Positions 1 through 10,699 of a DNA stretch of 60,597 nt are shown here, one piece after another. This stretch comes from Planctomycetota bacterium (GTDB lineage Bacteria; Planctomycetota; B15-G4): positions 1-60,597 of the forward strand of contig JAJDEQ010000212.1 of the NCBI GenBank assembly GCA_029259695.1. Reading direction: 5' to 3'. The stretch's first letter is position 1. The number at the start of each line of letters is the position of its first letter. A program made the translations under genes and the position numbers. The notes under the pieces were generated by a model. It was not told the origin of the DNA. It was given only the letters and a program-made list of their open reading frames with translations, and ran no database searches.

Positions 1-1
1 G

Positions 2-1246
2 CTCAACGCCGACGGCAGCGAGAAGAGTCGCCACCTCGTGGGCGCGGGCACAGGCGGCTTCGGCGGCACGCTCGACGCGGCCGACGCCTTCGGCACCGCA
101 CTGGCCGCAGTGGGCGACATCGACGGCAACGGTGTCGGCGACATCGCCGTGGGTGCACCGGGCGACGACGACGGCGGCGGTCTGCTCGGCGGCACGGGCG
201 CCGTGTGGCTCCTGTTCCTGCAGTCCGACGCCAGCGTGATCGGTGAGCTCAAGCTCAGCGCCACGGCCGGCGGCTTCGACGGCGCGCTCGACGACCTGGG
301 CGAGTTCGGTCACGCCATCGCCGCGCCGGGAGACCTGGACGGGGACGGCGTGAACGACCTGGTCGTGGGCAGCCCCGGCGACCGCGACGGCCCCGGCTTC
401 ACCGGCACCGGCGCTGTGTGGGTCCTGGAGCTCAACCCGGGCGGCACGGTGCGCGACGAGCACAAGATGAGTCCCGCGTCCGGCGGCCTGACCGGGCCGC
501 TGGCTCTCGGCGATCGCTTCGGCCACGCCGTGGCGGCCCTCGGCGACCTCGACGGCGACGGCGTGAACGACATCGCCGTGGGCGCACCGGGTGACGACGA
601 CGGCGGGATCGGCGCGCTGGCCAGCGTGGGCGCCGTGTGGGTGCTGCGCATGAACGCCGACGGCACCGTCGCCGGCGAACAGAAGATCGGCGCCCTCGAC
701 GGCGACTTCGGTGACGGCCTGGACGACTTCGACCGCTTCGGCAGCGCCCTCGCCGGCCTGGGCGACATGGACGGCGACGGCATCCCGGACCTGGCCGCGG
801 GCGCACCGGGTAGCGACAACGGCAACGGCACGAGTCGCGGCGCCGCCTGGATCATGATGCTCAACGACGGCCGCTGGACGGATCTCGGCTTCGGCCTCGG
901 CGGCACGAACGGCACGCCGGCGCTGCTGGGCGAGAGCACCCTCGCCGTCGGCGACCCGGTCACCATCTCACTCAGCGGCGCGCTGCAGAATGCGTCGGCC
1001 TTCCTGATCGTGGGCGTGACCAACATCAACGCCCCGTTCAAGGGCGGCACGCTGATCCCCGACCCGGGCGCGCCCGGCGTGCTGTTCCCGTTGATCACCG
1101 ACCCCGCGGGCGAACTCGTACTGGCCGGCACCTGGCCCGCCGGCCTGCCATCGGGCTTCGAGACCTACCTGCAACACTGGATCGTCGACCCCGCCGGCCC
1201 GGTCGGTTTCGCCGCATCGAACGCGGTGGTCGCCGTCGTGCCGTGA
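2..1246 (+). CDS. FG-GAP repeat surface protein, 3' part (5' end outside window)
   Basis: The reading frame is open from base 2, so the gene starts before the window. What is visible is four blocks of about 65-70 residues, each with an FG-GAP/integrin-alpha type calcium loop (GDLDGDGVNDLVVG and close variants) followed by GAVW(V/L)L. A C-terminal beta domain of about 120 residues follows and ends in SNAVVAVVP. FG-GAP blocks form beta-propeller blades that bind calcium and are found in secreted or surface proteins. The same C-terminal domain occurs, from memory, in many planctomycete extracellular proteins. No function beyond an extracellular or adhesive role can be given. The GTG at 38 is an internal codon, not the true start. 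Confidence 0.85.
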   Translation, partial: LNADGSEKSRHLVGAGTGGFGGTLDAADAFGTALAAVGDIDGNGVGDIAVGAPGDDDGGGLLGGTGAVWLLFLQSDASVIGELKLSATAGGFDGALDDLGEFGHAIAAPGDLDGDGVNDLVVGSPGDRDGPGFTGTGAVWVLELNPGGTVRDEHKMSPASGGLTGPLALGDRFGHAVAALGDLDGDGVNDIAVGAPGDDDGGIGALASVGAVWVLRMNADGTVAGEQKIGALDGDFGDGLDDFDRFGSALAGLGDMDGDGIPDLAAGAPGSDNGNGTSRGAAWIMMLNDGRWTDLGFGLGGTNGTPALLGESTLAVGDPVTISLSGALQNASAFLIVGVTNINAPFKGGTLIPDPGAPGVLFPLITDPAGELVLAGTWPAGLPSGFETYLQHWIVDPAGPVGFAASNAVVAVVP

Positions 1247-1327
1247 CGTCGGGTCGCGACGGCCCGCACGCACCGCCGGCTCACGCGATGCGGTCGTGAA
1301 CCACCACCTCGTAGTTCACTCCTGCGT

Positions 1328-1861
1328 CTATCGCGTGGCCCGCGCGGCCGTGATCTGCAGGTCGCTGGGACTCTTCACTGCACCCCACGCAAGGCCAGGC
1401 GCTGGCGCCACGCGGATCTCGTGCTCTTCGATCTCTTGGCCGGCAGCGAGATAACTCGACTCCGGCTCAGAGACCGTGTCCAGGAGGTCGGCGGCGATGA
1501 GGTGCGCCACGCCGGTGTTCATCTTGTCAGTCGTCACGGTGACGGGCTCGTTCGCGCTCACCGAGACCTTGGTGATCTTGAAGGCTTGTTCGAGGATCAC
1601 CTGACCTACCGAACTCGTGCTTGCGACGATCACGAACCGGATACCTGTGCCATCGGCGGCATCGAGAGCAACCTCGCTCACAGAGACGAGCGTCTCGGCC
1701 GTGACCGCACCGCCGAGGACATGCTTCGCTGGCGCCTGCACGGTCATGGTCGGTTGAGGATCAGTCGCGCGCACGGCTGGCTCGCTTCCATCCTGAACCA
1801 CCGGAAGGAATCCCGCTGCAACGATGACGACGGCGACGAGACCTGTCTTGTTGATGATCAT
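1328..1861 (-). CDS. Small secreted hypothetical protein
   Basis: 177 residues with a typical signal peptide (positive start MIINK, then a hydrophobic stretch to about residue 20). The rest is a soluble, threonine/valine-rich segment without cysteine pairs or a motif I recognise. The ATG at 1861 is well supported by GAGGAG six bases upstream. On the same strand, about 105-115 bases further upstream, TGTATACT resembles an extended -10 box. GC and codon bias are lower than in the neighbours, so it may be a recent acquisition. Function unknown. Confidence 0.6.
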   Translation of the reverse strand: MIINKTGLVAVVIVAAGFLPVVQDGSEPAVRATDPQPTMTVQAPAKHVLGGAVTAETLVSVSEVALDAADGTGIRFVIVASTSSVGQVILEQAFKITKVSVSANEPVTVTTDKMNTGVAHLIAADLLDTVSEPESSYLAAGQEIEEHEIRVAPAPGLAWGAVKSPSDLQITAARATR

Positions 1862-2056
1862 CGTGGCTCCTCTTCCATTGGATCCCCTAACCTCTTCCCA
1901 TGCTCAGGTCGCTGCATTCGCAGACATCTTCCCAGGTTTGCCGATGCATGGATGCACGCGAGTATACACCCGCCGTTCTTCTGTGCTCGCGGTGATGGTC
2001 TGTCCCGCGCACGAGCCGTGTGAGCATGCTCTGCCCTCGGCAGCGGACAGCGACGC

Positions 2057-2662
2057 TCAAGCGAAGCGGTCGTGCACCACGACGTCGTCCAACGGCAGCT
2101 GACCGGGCTTGGGCCAGGCGGGCTTCAGCCCCTTGCCCACCGCGATCATGAAGCCGATCACGTGGTCATCGGGCAGCTTGATGAGTTCGGCCACCCGATC
2201 GGGATCGAAGCCGATCATGGGACACGAGTCGTAACCCATGGCCTTCGCTGCGAGCATGATCGTCTGGCCGGCGATGCCGCACGAGCGCATGGCTTCGTCC
2301 CGCTGGAGCTGGTCCTTGCCGTCGTAGAACGGGCCCATCCAGTTCACCAACAGCTCGGCCACTTGAGCCGGGGCGTCGCGCCAGTAGCGTGCGGGCTCGT
2401 TGGCCCAGGCCTTCACGTCGGCCGTCATCACGACCAGGATCGAGGCCTCTTCCACGTGGGCCTGGTCCACCGCCGCCGCGCGGATCTGCTTGCGCAGCGC
2501 CTTGTCGCGCACCACGACGAAGCGCCAGTTCTGCATGTTGAACGAGGTGGGGCTCTGCACCGCGGCCTGCAGCAGCTTCTGCAGGTCGGCCTCGGGCATC
2601 ACGTGTGCGGGGTCGTAGTGCTTGACCGCCCGGCGCTGGTAGATGGCGTCGAAGGTGTCCAT
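2057..2662 (-). CDS. Nitroreductase family protein
   Basis: 201 residues, the usual size of the FMN-dependent nitroreductase family. The N-terminal RRAVKHYDP matches the family's phosphate-binding RRSxRxF-type motif, SPTSFNMQNWRFVVV is the flavin-contact segment (usual form PSxxNxQPWxF), and GYDSCPMIGFD lies near the second flavin site. These enzymes are cytosolic dimers that use NAD(P)H to reduce nitro compounds or quinones, and the natural substrate cannot be told from sequence. AAGGAG sits five bases before the ATG. It lies downstream of the SIR2-TPR gene on the same strand with a 160-base gap, so joint transcription is possible but not shown. Confidence 0.85.
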   Translation of the reverse strand: MDTFDAIYQRRAVKHYDPAHVMPEADLQKLLQAAVQSPTSFNMQNWRFVVVRDKALRKQIRAAAVDQAHVEEASILVVMTADVKAWANEPARYWRDAPAQVAELLVNWMGPFYDGKDQLQRDEAMRSCGIAGQTIMLAAKAMGYDSCPMIGFDPDRVAELIKLPDDHVIGFMIAVGKGLKPAWPKPGQLPLDDVVVHDRFA

Positions 2663-2822
2663 GGATCTCCTTGGAAACGGTGCCCGCTCGAGGGCGGCTC
2701 CGAAGACGAATGCCAGGGCTTAGCAGAGCATCACAGCCGGCGCCAGCACGAGCCGGCCGCTGGATGATCGAGACATCGTCCACGTCGCCGGCTTGGGTCG
2801 CTGCGCGATCGAGGACGGCGCA

Positions 2823-4784
2823 TCAACCGCTCGCCGCATCTCGCTCCAACAGGCGCCCCGCTTCTTCGAGCATCTGCAGCATCCAGGCGTTGCGCAAGGA
2901 CGAGGCCGCCTCGCGGCCTTCGGTGATCTGCTCCCGGGCGCTGTCGTAGGCGTCCGAGAGCGTCTCCATGCGGGCACGCAGGAAGCACACGTGCGGATCG
3001 TAGACCTGCATCGAGCGGCTGTGTTCATAGGCGCGCATGAAGTGCTCTTGCGTCGCGTCGACCCGGCCGAGGGCAAAGGCGACCTTGGCCGCCTCGAGGT
3101 CGGCCGTGATGGCCAGCGGCAGGCGTTCGACGCGCAGCAGGATCTCGACGGCGCGACGCAAGACGGCGAGCGATGCATCCAACTCGTTCGCCTCGTAGTG
3201 CGCGATGCCGCGCGCGAGATCGGCGCGCGCGCCGAGCACGTCATCGCCCAGCCGCCTGGCGATGGCGTCGATCTCGGCGCAGGCGATCGCCACCCGTTCG
3301 TGCTCGCGGGCCCGGGCGAGGTGCAGCGCGCCGGCCGCCAGCAGGCGACCGCGGCGCGGCTCGTCCCCGTCGGCCGTCACGCGCTCGAGGGCCGCCTCGA
3401 GCAGCGGCATGGAGGACTCCGCGTGACCGTACAGGTCGGCCATCCAGGCGTAGAGCAGTGCGCGCTCGGCAGCGAAGGTGGGCGAGCAGTCGTCGCCGCG
3501 GTCGTGCGCTTCCATCAACTGCGGGAAACCCAGCTCGACCATGCCGGTGGCGAGGAAGAAGCGTGTCGCGTGGAGCGTGGCCTCGGGGATCTCCTCGCGG
3601 GCGCGGAGCAGGAGCTGAGGCGTCTCCTCGTAGCCGGTCTCGCCGTGGGCCAGGGCGAGCCGCCCGTAGTGGCACATGTAGCGCGCGTACTCCGGGCCCG
3701 ATGCGTGCTCGGGGCGGCGGAACGCCTTCCACGTGCGGTGCAGCAACCACAGGGCCGTGGTCTCGTCGCCGGTGGCCTCGAGCAGCGTGGCCAGCAGGCT
3801 CACCGCGTCCATCGGGTGCAACGCCGCGCTCCAGTCCGCCAGGCGTGCAGCCACCACGTGGGCCGTTGTGCCCGCGTCGGCCGTCGGGCCCTTGTCGGCC
3901 GGAGGGAGCACGGGCACCGGCGCGACGTCCAGTCGTCGCAGCAGCTCGTCGAAAGCCTCCGACAGCGTCGCGGGGAGGAAGCGGCCGGCGTCACCGTGGG
4001 CGGCCTGCAACGCCCGGGCACCGGCGCCGGGGGTGTGCTCGGGCAGGTGCACGAACGTGAAGCCGGGTGACGTGGTGCCCGCGGCACGCAAGCCCAGGTA
4101 GTCGGGGTCGTACTCCAGGTCGGATGCCGAGAATCCGCAGAACAGCACGTGGTGACGCCTGAGCAGATGCGCCAGCGCGTCCGTCAACGCCGGGCCCCGA
4201 CCACGCAGGCGCTGCTTGAGCGTGTCGACCATGGACGCCGCGTCGCGCACCGTGCCGTGCACCTTCACCACCGGCAGTTCGGCGGGCCCGTCGGCGGCGT
4301 ACGCAGCGGCGAGCGCCACGTAGTCGTCGGCCGTTGACCAGGCACGATGGGCGACCCCCGCCGCGCCGAGCGCCCGCTCGATCAGGCAGTCGAAGTTGGT
4401 GGTGACGACAGCGGCCACGTGTCCGGCGGCGGCGAGGGCGGCGATGGCGCCGTGAGCCGGATTGCAGGTCTCCACGTCCAGCGCCTGGAGCGCGCGGAAG
4501 TACGTCAGCCCGCACTGCTCCTCCATGATCTGGGCTTGGTAGTCCGGCGGGAAGGCGCCGTGGTCGCGCCGCTTCACCAACTGGTCGAGCTGGGAGGCGA
4601 TCCTGCGGTCGTCGTCGAAGTAGCCACCCACGCGAGCGGCCACGGCCCCCAGGATGCGCTCGTTGAGCGCGAACCAGCCGGGCAGGCCCGTGGGCGGGCA
4701 CATGGACACGCCCGCCCCGGCGAAGACCACGATCGGCCCGTCGCCCGCGGCCCGTTCCAGCGCCGTGATCGCACCCTCGTCCAT
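2823..4784 (-). CDS. SIR2-like domain protein with TPR-type C-terminal half
   Basis: 653 residues. The N-terminal 290 residues are a SIR2-like NAD-binding domain: GAGVS (23-27), TTNFD (128-132), KVHG with the putative catalytic His176, then GFSASD. The C-terminal part (about 320-650) is all alpha-helical with repeated Ala/Leu/Arg helix pairs, fitting tetratricopeptide repeats. SIR2 plus helical repeats is a common arrangement in abortive-infection proteins that destroy NAD when a sensor half detects phage, but similar proteins of unknown role also exist. It stands alone, divergent from a DinB gene. The defence role is inferred from architecture only. Confidence 0.75.
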   Translation of the reverse strand: MDEGAITALERAAGDGPIVVFAGAGVSMCPPTGLPGWFALNERILGAVAARVGGYFDDDRRIASQLDQLVKRRDHGAFPPDYQAQIMEEQCGLTYFRALQALDVETCNPAHGAIAALAAAGHVAAVVTTNFDCLIERALGAAGVAHRAWSTADDYVALAAAYAADGPAELPVVKVHGTVRDAASMVDTLKQRLRGRGPALTDALAHLLRRHHVLFCGFSASDLEYDPDYLGLRAAGTTSPGFTFVHLPEHTPGAGARALQAAHGDAGRFLPATLSEAFDELLRRLDVAPVPVLPPADKGPTADAGTTAHVVAARLADWSAALHPMDAVSLLATLLEATGDETTALWLLHRTWKAFRRPEHASGPEYARYMCHYGRLALAHGETGYEETPQLLLRAREEIPEATLHATRFFLATGMVELGFPQLMEAHDRGDDCSPTFAAERALLYAWMADLYGHAESSMPLLEAALERVTADGDEPRRGRLLAAGALHLARAREHERVAIACAEIDAIARRLGDDVLGARADLARGIAHYEANELDASLAVLRRAVEILLRVERLPLAITADLEAAKVAFALGRVDATQEHFMRAYEHSRSMQVYDPHVCFLRARMETLSDAYDSAREQITEGREAASSLRNAWMLQMLEEAGRLLERDAASG

Positions 4785-4883
4785 GCGTCGCTGCCCCCCG
4801 GGAAGCGCTCCACCCTAGCAACCGTTCGACGCTGCACCCCGCGTTGGCGAGAATGCGCGGCCCCGCCGCCCGGAGCTCGTCCC

Positions 4884-5420
4884 ATGACCCCCACGCCCCC
4901 ACGCCGCAGGCCGGCCCCCGGCGAGTACGCCCGCTACTACGCCGCCTACGTGGACAAGGTGCCCGAGGACGACCCCGTCCCGGTGCTGCGCGCGGGCAGC
5001 GAACGCATGGACGCCTTGTTCTCGGCGCTCCCCGCCGACAAGCACGACCATCGCTACGCCGAGGGCAAGTGGTCGGTGAAGGAGCTGCTCGGCCACATGG
5101 TCGACACCGAGCGCATCTTCACCTACCGCGCCATGTGCTTCGCACGGGGCGACACGACGCGCCTGCCCGGCATGGACCCCGACGACTACGTCAACGGCGC
5201 CGACTTCGCCGACCGCTCGCTGGACTCGCTGCTCAGCGAATACCGCGGACAGCGCGCCGCCAGCCTCGCCTTCTTCGACGGCTTCGACGAGGCGCACATG
5301 GACCGCACCGGCATCGCCTCCGACTGCGAGTTCAGCGTGCGCGCCCTGGCCCACATCATCGCCGGACACGAACGCCACCACCTCGACGTGCTCCTGGAGC
5401 GCTACCTGCCCGCGCGCTAG
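4884..5420 (+). CDS. DinB family protein
   Basis: 178 residues. The sequence fits the DinB/YfiT four-helix fold: GKWSVKELLGHMVDTERIF carries the first metal-binding histidine, and the C-terminal AHIIAGHERHHLDVL supplies the others (H-x3-H pattern). These small metal-binding proteins include bacillithiol- and mycothiol-dependent transferases, but most have no known substrate. The ATG at 4884 was chosen because homology begins shortly after it and sequence further upstream reads as antisense of the neighbouring SIR2 gene. The stop codon overlaps a TAGACT hexamer that may serve the next gene. Confidence 0.85.
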   Translation: MTPTPPRRRPAPGEYARYYAAYVDKVPEDDPVPVLRAGSERMDALFSALPADKHDHRYAEGKWSVKELLGHMVDTERIFTYRAMCFARGDTTRLPGMDPDDYVNGADFADRSLDSLLSEYRGQRAASLAFFDGFDEAHMDRTGIASDCEFSVRALAHIIAGHERHHLDVLLERYLPAR

Positions 5421-5423
5421 ACT
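5418..5423 (+). promoter_or_regulatory. Candidate -10 element (TAGACT)
   Basis: TAGACT lies 24 bases before the ATG at 5448 and overlaps the DinB stop codon. The same CGCTAGACT string occurs upstream of two other genes in the window (11514, 24938). No matching -35 box is visible 17 bases upstream. Confidence 0.3.
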
Positions 5424-5447
5424 GCCCGCTCGCCGCAGGGGAAACGA

Positions 5448-6722
5448 ATGATGCGCACTGCGTTCCTGTTGATCATCGCCGTGTGCTGTGCCGCTTGCTC
5501 CGGCTCGATGACGAAGCGCCTGGCCGCGGACCTGGCCTGGGAGCCCGAGACCGTGGTCGAGACCGGGTTCGGCGAGATCTGGTCGCCCTTCGACGAGGTC
5601 TCCACGGGTTTCTGGCGCCACCGGATCGAGTCCTCCCTGGCGTTCGTCTCCGCGCTCTACGAGGAGCACGAGCTCGAGCTCACGGTGCGGCTGGTGCCCT
5701 TCGACCTGCCCCCCGGCTCGAACTCGTCGACGGCCATCATGGACGCCTTCCGCTCGCCGGGGGCCGTGCCGGGCTACGCGCTCAGCGAGGTCGACGGCCA
5801 GACCCACGACATCATCATCGGCGTGCCCGACAGCGACGAGACCGTGGTCAGCGCCGTGGCCGCCTTCGACAAGCAAGGCCTGTTGCGACACGAGTTCTCC
5901 CACGCGTTGTGCCGACGGGCGGGGCTCTCGCGCCTGCCGCGCTGGCTCGACGACGGGTTGGCCGAGACCGTGCGCTACCTGCAACTGCGCCGCGACGACG
6001 GCCGCCCCTTCTGGGACGACCTGCCGCCCGAACCCGTGCTCGCCCTGCGCGGGCAGCTCGAACCGGGCGCCGTGCGCCGGCTGCTCGCGTGGCGACCGAT
6101 CGGCGCCAACGAGACGTCAGCCGACGAGTTCGTGAACTACCACATCTCCCACGCGCTCGTGCTGTTCCTGATGCTGCGGGACGGCGAGGGGAGTTTCCTG
6201 GAGCGGGCGAAGCGTCTGGCCGACATGCCCACCGATGCGTTGCTCGCCGCCGAACCCGAATGGCTCGCCTGGCTGGACGGCCTCGACCCGGTGCTGGAGG
6301 TGCAGCGCGCCGCGGCCAGCGGGGACTGGATGCGTCACGACCGCGCGCTCGAGCGCATGGGCTCCTGGGCGCGCGCGCCTGAGTGGTCGGTCTTCCGCCA
6401 GCGTCCCTACGTCGAGTTCGCCGCGCTCAGTGTCGATCGGCGGGAGACGGCTTACTGGGCCAGCACGTACCTGCTCGAGCAGGCCAAGGTCGTGCGCGAC
6501 GAGGTCGTGGCTGAACTCGCCGCGTCCGCCACACCGTTCCGCTTCCTCACCGGGCAGGCGCTGCGCGTCCGGCGCGGTGGCGACGCCGACCAGGAACGGG
6601 TGCAGGCCGTCTGGGACCGCCTGTCCCATCGCGACAAGGCGCGCATGTCGCGCGTCGCCCGGGCGCTCGGCCTCGAGTTCCGCATCGGGTTGCCGGCAGC
6701 ACACAGCGCCCGCGCGGGCTGA
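5448..6722 (+). CDS. Lipoprotein with a peptidase MA-type zinc-protease motif
   Basis: 424 residues. The N-terminus is a lipoprotein-like signal (hydrophobic FLLIIAV then AACSG, lipid-modifiable Cys at 17), although the lipobox lacks the usual Leu at -3. HEFSH (148-152) is an HExxH zinc motif, followed 20 residues later by LPRWLDDGLAE, with Glu173 as the expected third ligand. This is the layout of the peptidase MA family of gluzincins. The C-terminal 200 residues are helical and arginine-rich without a recognised domain. Probably an envelope-anchored metalloprotease of unknown substrate. GGGG lies 8-11 bases before the start, and a second ATG follows immediately at 5451. Confidence 0.65.
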   Translation: MMRTAFLLIIAVCCAACSGSMTKRLAADLAWEPETVVETGFGEIWSPFDEVSTGFWRHRIESSLAFVSALYEEHELELTVRLVPFDLPPGSNSSTAIMDAFRSPGAVPGYALSEVDGQTHDIIIGVPDSDETVVSAVAAFDKQGLLRHEFSHALCRRAGLSRLPRWLDDGLAETVRYLQLRRDDGRPFWDDLPPEPVLALRGQLEPGAVRRLLAWRPIGANETSADEFVNYHISHALVLFLMLRDGEGSFLERAKRLADMPTDALLAAEPEWLAWLDGLDPVLEVQRAAASGDWMRHDRALERMGSWARAPEWSVFRQRPYVEFAALSVDRRETAYWASTYLLEQAKVVRDEVVAELAASATPFRFLTGQALRVRRGGDADQERVQAVWDRLSHRDKARMSRVARALGLEFRIGLPAAHSARAG

Positions 6723-6828
6723 CGCTCGCCGCAACCGCGCGTACCACCCACGCGTCACGCCCACGCGTCCCAGCATCGGACGGATGTTCCGGCGTGCAGT
6801 GCAAGCCCGCGGTGGGATACTCGCGGTC

Positions 6829-7866
6829 ATGCTCACACTCCTGCTCTCCGTACTCCTGCAGTCCGCCATGTCGCTCCCGCCTGCGCCCGGCGACGGCGAC
6901 CCTCACCGCCAGTTCGACTTCTGGGTCGGTGAGTGGTCGGTGCAGAACCGGCACATCAACCCCGACGGCAGCTGGCGCGACGGCGACGTGACCCGGGCGC
7001 GCATCGTGCCGGTGTGCGACGGCGCCGCGATGCTCGAGGAGTGGGCCGGCAACTTCCGCGGCACGTTCATGAACGGCTTCAGCCTGCGGGCCTACGACCC
7101 CGCCCAACAGGGCTGGAAGCTGCTGCTGTCCTGGACGACCAACGGCAACGACGGCTTCGGCAGCATGTCGGGCAGCTTCCGCCACGGTCGCGGCGAGTTC
7201 AGCTCGACCTGGACCGGCAGCGACGGCAACCCCGTCACCCAGCGCTACACGTTCTCCGACGGGCTGGCCGATTCGGTGCGCTGGGACAGCGCCACCACCC
7301 ACGACGGCGGTCTCAGCTGGAAGACCGACTGGATCATGGAGTTCTCGCGCACACGCCCCGCCGTCGAGGTGACCCAGGACGTGCTCTTCGACGAAGCCTG
7401 GACCACCGGCAGCGTGAGCCCCCACGCAGCGGCGCGCGATCTCGACTGGATGCTCGGCACCTGGGAGGGCCGCCAGGTCGACTCCGCCACGGGCGCCGAG
7501 CGCGCCGCGCGCCTGCGCTCCAAGCTGCTCAACAAGGACTGCATCGTGCTCGACGTGCTGCAGACCCGCGCCGAGGGCTCATCCGACTGGGACCAACGCC
7601 TCGCCGTGCGCGCCTACGTCTCGCGCAAGAACGCCTGGGAAGCCTGGCACGTGAGCGAGGCCGACACCCGGCTGCGCCAGTCCAACGGTCTGATCGAGGG
7701 CGAGGCCGCGGGCTTCGAGCGCACCGACCCCGCCAACGCCGTCACCACCCGCGAGATCATCCGCCGCACGGGCGACGACACGCTGGTCATCGAGGAGTCC
7801 GCGTCGAGCCCGGGCACCAGCGAGTTCACGCTCCTGCGCGTGACGGAACTCACGCGCGTCGACTGA
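6829..7866 (+). CDS. Secreted protein with two lipocalin-like (DUF1579/DUF6265-type) domains
   Basis: 345 residues. A hydrophobic leader (LTLLLSVLLQSAMS) precedes two related halves, each opening with the family's characteristic motif: FDFWVGEWSV near residue 27 and LDWMLGTWEG near residue 206. Such domains are predicted lipocalin-like beta barrels, with no established function. An in-frame ATG at 6784 would add an arginine-containing n-region, but those 15 codons do not show the strong G/C third-position bias of the gene, so 6829 is preferred. TGGGATACT ends 7 bases before this ATG, so the message could be leaderless. Confidence 0.65.
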   Translation: MLTLLLSVLLQSAMSLPPAPGDGDPHRQFDFWVGEWSVQNRHINPDGSWRDGDVTRARIVPVCDGAAMLEEWAGNFRGTFMNGFSLRAYDPAQQGWKLLLSWTTNGNDGFGSMSGSFRHGRGEFSSTWTGSDGNPVTQRYTFSDGLADSVRWDSATTHDGGLSWKTDWIMEFSRTRPAVEVTQDVLFDEAWTTGSVSPHAAARDLDWMLGTWEGRQVDSATGAERAARLRSKLLNKDCIVLDVLQTRAEGSSDWDQRLAVRAYVSRKNAWEAWHVSEADTRLRQSNGLIEGEAAGFERTDPANAVTTREIIRRTGDDTLVIEESASSPGTSEFTLLRVTELTRVD

Positions 7867-7876
7867 ACGGGAGCGA

Positions 7877-8479
7877 TCAGCTCAACGTAACGAGGTACGA
7901 GTCGGCGACCCGCCAGGCCCCGTCGGCACCACGGACGACCTTCACCAGGAAACCCATCCCGCAATAACCCATGTCGGTCACCGTGCACTTCAGGAGGGCG
8001 GTTCCGTTGTCCGGACCCCCGAAGGCAACGCGCGACAGCCGCACGCAATGGTCGCTCTGCTCGACGTCCCCGTAACGAGGGCCCGGCGCCACGTCCCCGG
8101 GGTCCAGCCGCAGGCCTTGCTTGGGGGCCGTGAAGCTGGCGACGAGCGCCGCGTCGATCTGCAACGCCTGGGCCCACGTCTCCGTGGCTCCGTTGGTGAC
8201 CGGGAGGCCGTGCAGCTCGTTGGGGAAGTAGTAGGTCTTGCCGGTGCAACGTTGGCACCGACTGGCGCCGTCACGCAACACGGCCTCGAGGACCGCGGTC
8301 TCCTCGCTCGACAGCGTGCCGTACGGAAGCGGTCGCCGTGAGAAGGCGCCGGGAGCAGCCGAGTCACCGCGCGTGACGAACAGCACGACAGCGAGCAACA
8401 CGGCAAACAGCGCGAAGCCCGGGACACCCTCGAACACGCGCTCGGCCCACGTCCTTCGTTGCTGCCGCTCGTCGTGCAC
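7877..8479 (-). CDS. Membrane-anchored hypothetical protein with CxxC motif
   Basis: 200 residues. A single membrane segment (about residues 18-36, FALFAVLLAVVLFVT) follows a short charged N-terminus, so most of the protein should be extracytoplasmic. CQRC (about residue 75) could bind metal or form a redox pair, and three more cysteines follow near the C-terminus. No family recognised. The GTG start at 8479 has GGGAG six bases upstream. It is last in the group cystathionine beta-synthase, AhpD-like protein, this gene, with only 9 bases to the gene before it. Confidence 0.6.
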   Translation of the reverse strand: MHDERQQRRTWAERVFEGVPGFALFAVLLAVVLFVTRGDSAAPGAFSRRPLPYGTLSSEETAVLEAVLRDGASRCQRCTGKTYYFPNELHGLPVTNGATETWAQALQIDAALVASFTAPKQGLRLDPGDVAPGPRYGDVEQSDHCVRLSRVAFGGPDNGTALLKCTVTDMGYCGMGFLVKVVRGADGAWRVADSYLVTLS

Positions 8480-8488
8480 CGTGGCTCC

Positions 8489-8875
8489 CTACTCCAACTC
8501 CACCTCGTCCATCACGTCCTGGGCGCGGCGCACGTGGGGGATCACGATCGAGCCGCCGACCATGAGCGCCACGTCGAAGGCTTCGGTGAGCATGGCGCGG
8601 GTGGCGCCTTCCTCCACGCAGCGCAGGATGTGATAGGTGATGCAGTCGTCGCAGCGCAGCACGGCCGACGCGGTCAGGCCCATGAGTTCCTTGGTGCGCG
8701 CGTCGAGCGCGCCCGCTTCGTAGGCCTGGCCGTCGAGGCGGAAGAAGCGCTTGGTGACCTGCGTGCCCGTGGCGATCACGCGCTCGTTGAGGCGCTCCCG
8801 TTCGCGGCGGAAGGTCTCGACCTTGCCGTGCTTGTCGCCGTGCGGGTCGGTGGCCGCGTCGCCCGGCCGCGCCAC
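8489..8875 (-). CDS. Carboxymuconolactone decarboxylase / AhpD-like protein
   Basis: 128 residues with the core pattern of the CMD/AhpD family: LTASAVLRCDDCITYHI, a CxxC pair followed three residues later by His. In AhpD this is the thiol-redox and proton-relay centre. The C-terminal half (EAFDVALMVGGSIVIPHVRR) fits the family. It is likely a cytosolic peroxidase-type or redox protein, and decarboxylase activity is not implied because that branch lacks the CxxC. The GTG start is one base after the TGA of cystathionine beta-synthase, suggesting translational coupling and possibly a link to thiol metabolism. Confidence 0.85.
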   Translation of the reverse strand: MARPGDAATDPHGDKHGKVETFRRERERLNERVIATGTQVTKRFFRLDGQAYEAGALDARTKELMGLTASAVLRCDDCITYHILRCVEEGATRAMLTEAFDVALMVGGSIVIPHVRRAQDVMDEVELE

Positions 8876-8876
8876 G

Positions 8877-10262
<1,386 letters not shown>

Positions 10263-10699
10263 GGGGGCACTCCTCGAAGGGTGTGTCGGAGGCCGACCGT
10301 ACCCTCGGGCTGAGGGGCCCCGCCGGGCCGGGCCCGTAGCGGGCGGGGCGAGCGGGAACGACGGACGGGAAAGGCGCGGGGCGCCGCCGGGATTGTAAAC
10401 AGACGTGGGGATCCTCTGCGCACCCTGATCGGCCCACCGGGCCTGCCGAGACCCTGTTTCCAGCCCCGGCACGCCGACCCGTCGCGATCGGGCGATGGGC
10501 CCGTCGCGCCTCTGCTCGGGGCGACGCACCCATGGCCGACGACCCCGCCCGGCACCTGCGGCCGGGGTCATGGCCGTCCCGCGCTCAAGCAGCCGGGGGC
10601 CGACGCTCGAAGAAGCTGCTGACGGCGAGCGCCCGTCCTACGACCGGAAGCTCGCACCACCACCGGTGGGCCCCGCCGTCCCCCTCCCTGCGCCACACC
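10263..10699 (-). other. Divergent intergenic region (437 bases), no gene seen
   Basis: Lies between the divergent cystathionine beta-synthase and HvfC-like genes and must hold both promoters. It is extremely G/C rich and palindrome-prone. An open frame from 10532 reads into the HvfC-like gene, but its first 56 codons are basic and low-complexity and lack family similarity. I see no tRNA, SRP or riboswitch core. Confidence 0.5.

Noticed and set aside
6784..6828. Upstream ATG giving a longer signal peptide for the 6829 gene
   Set aside because: These 15 codons lack the G/C third-base bias of the gene; kept only as an alternative start.
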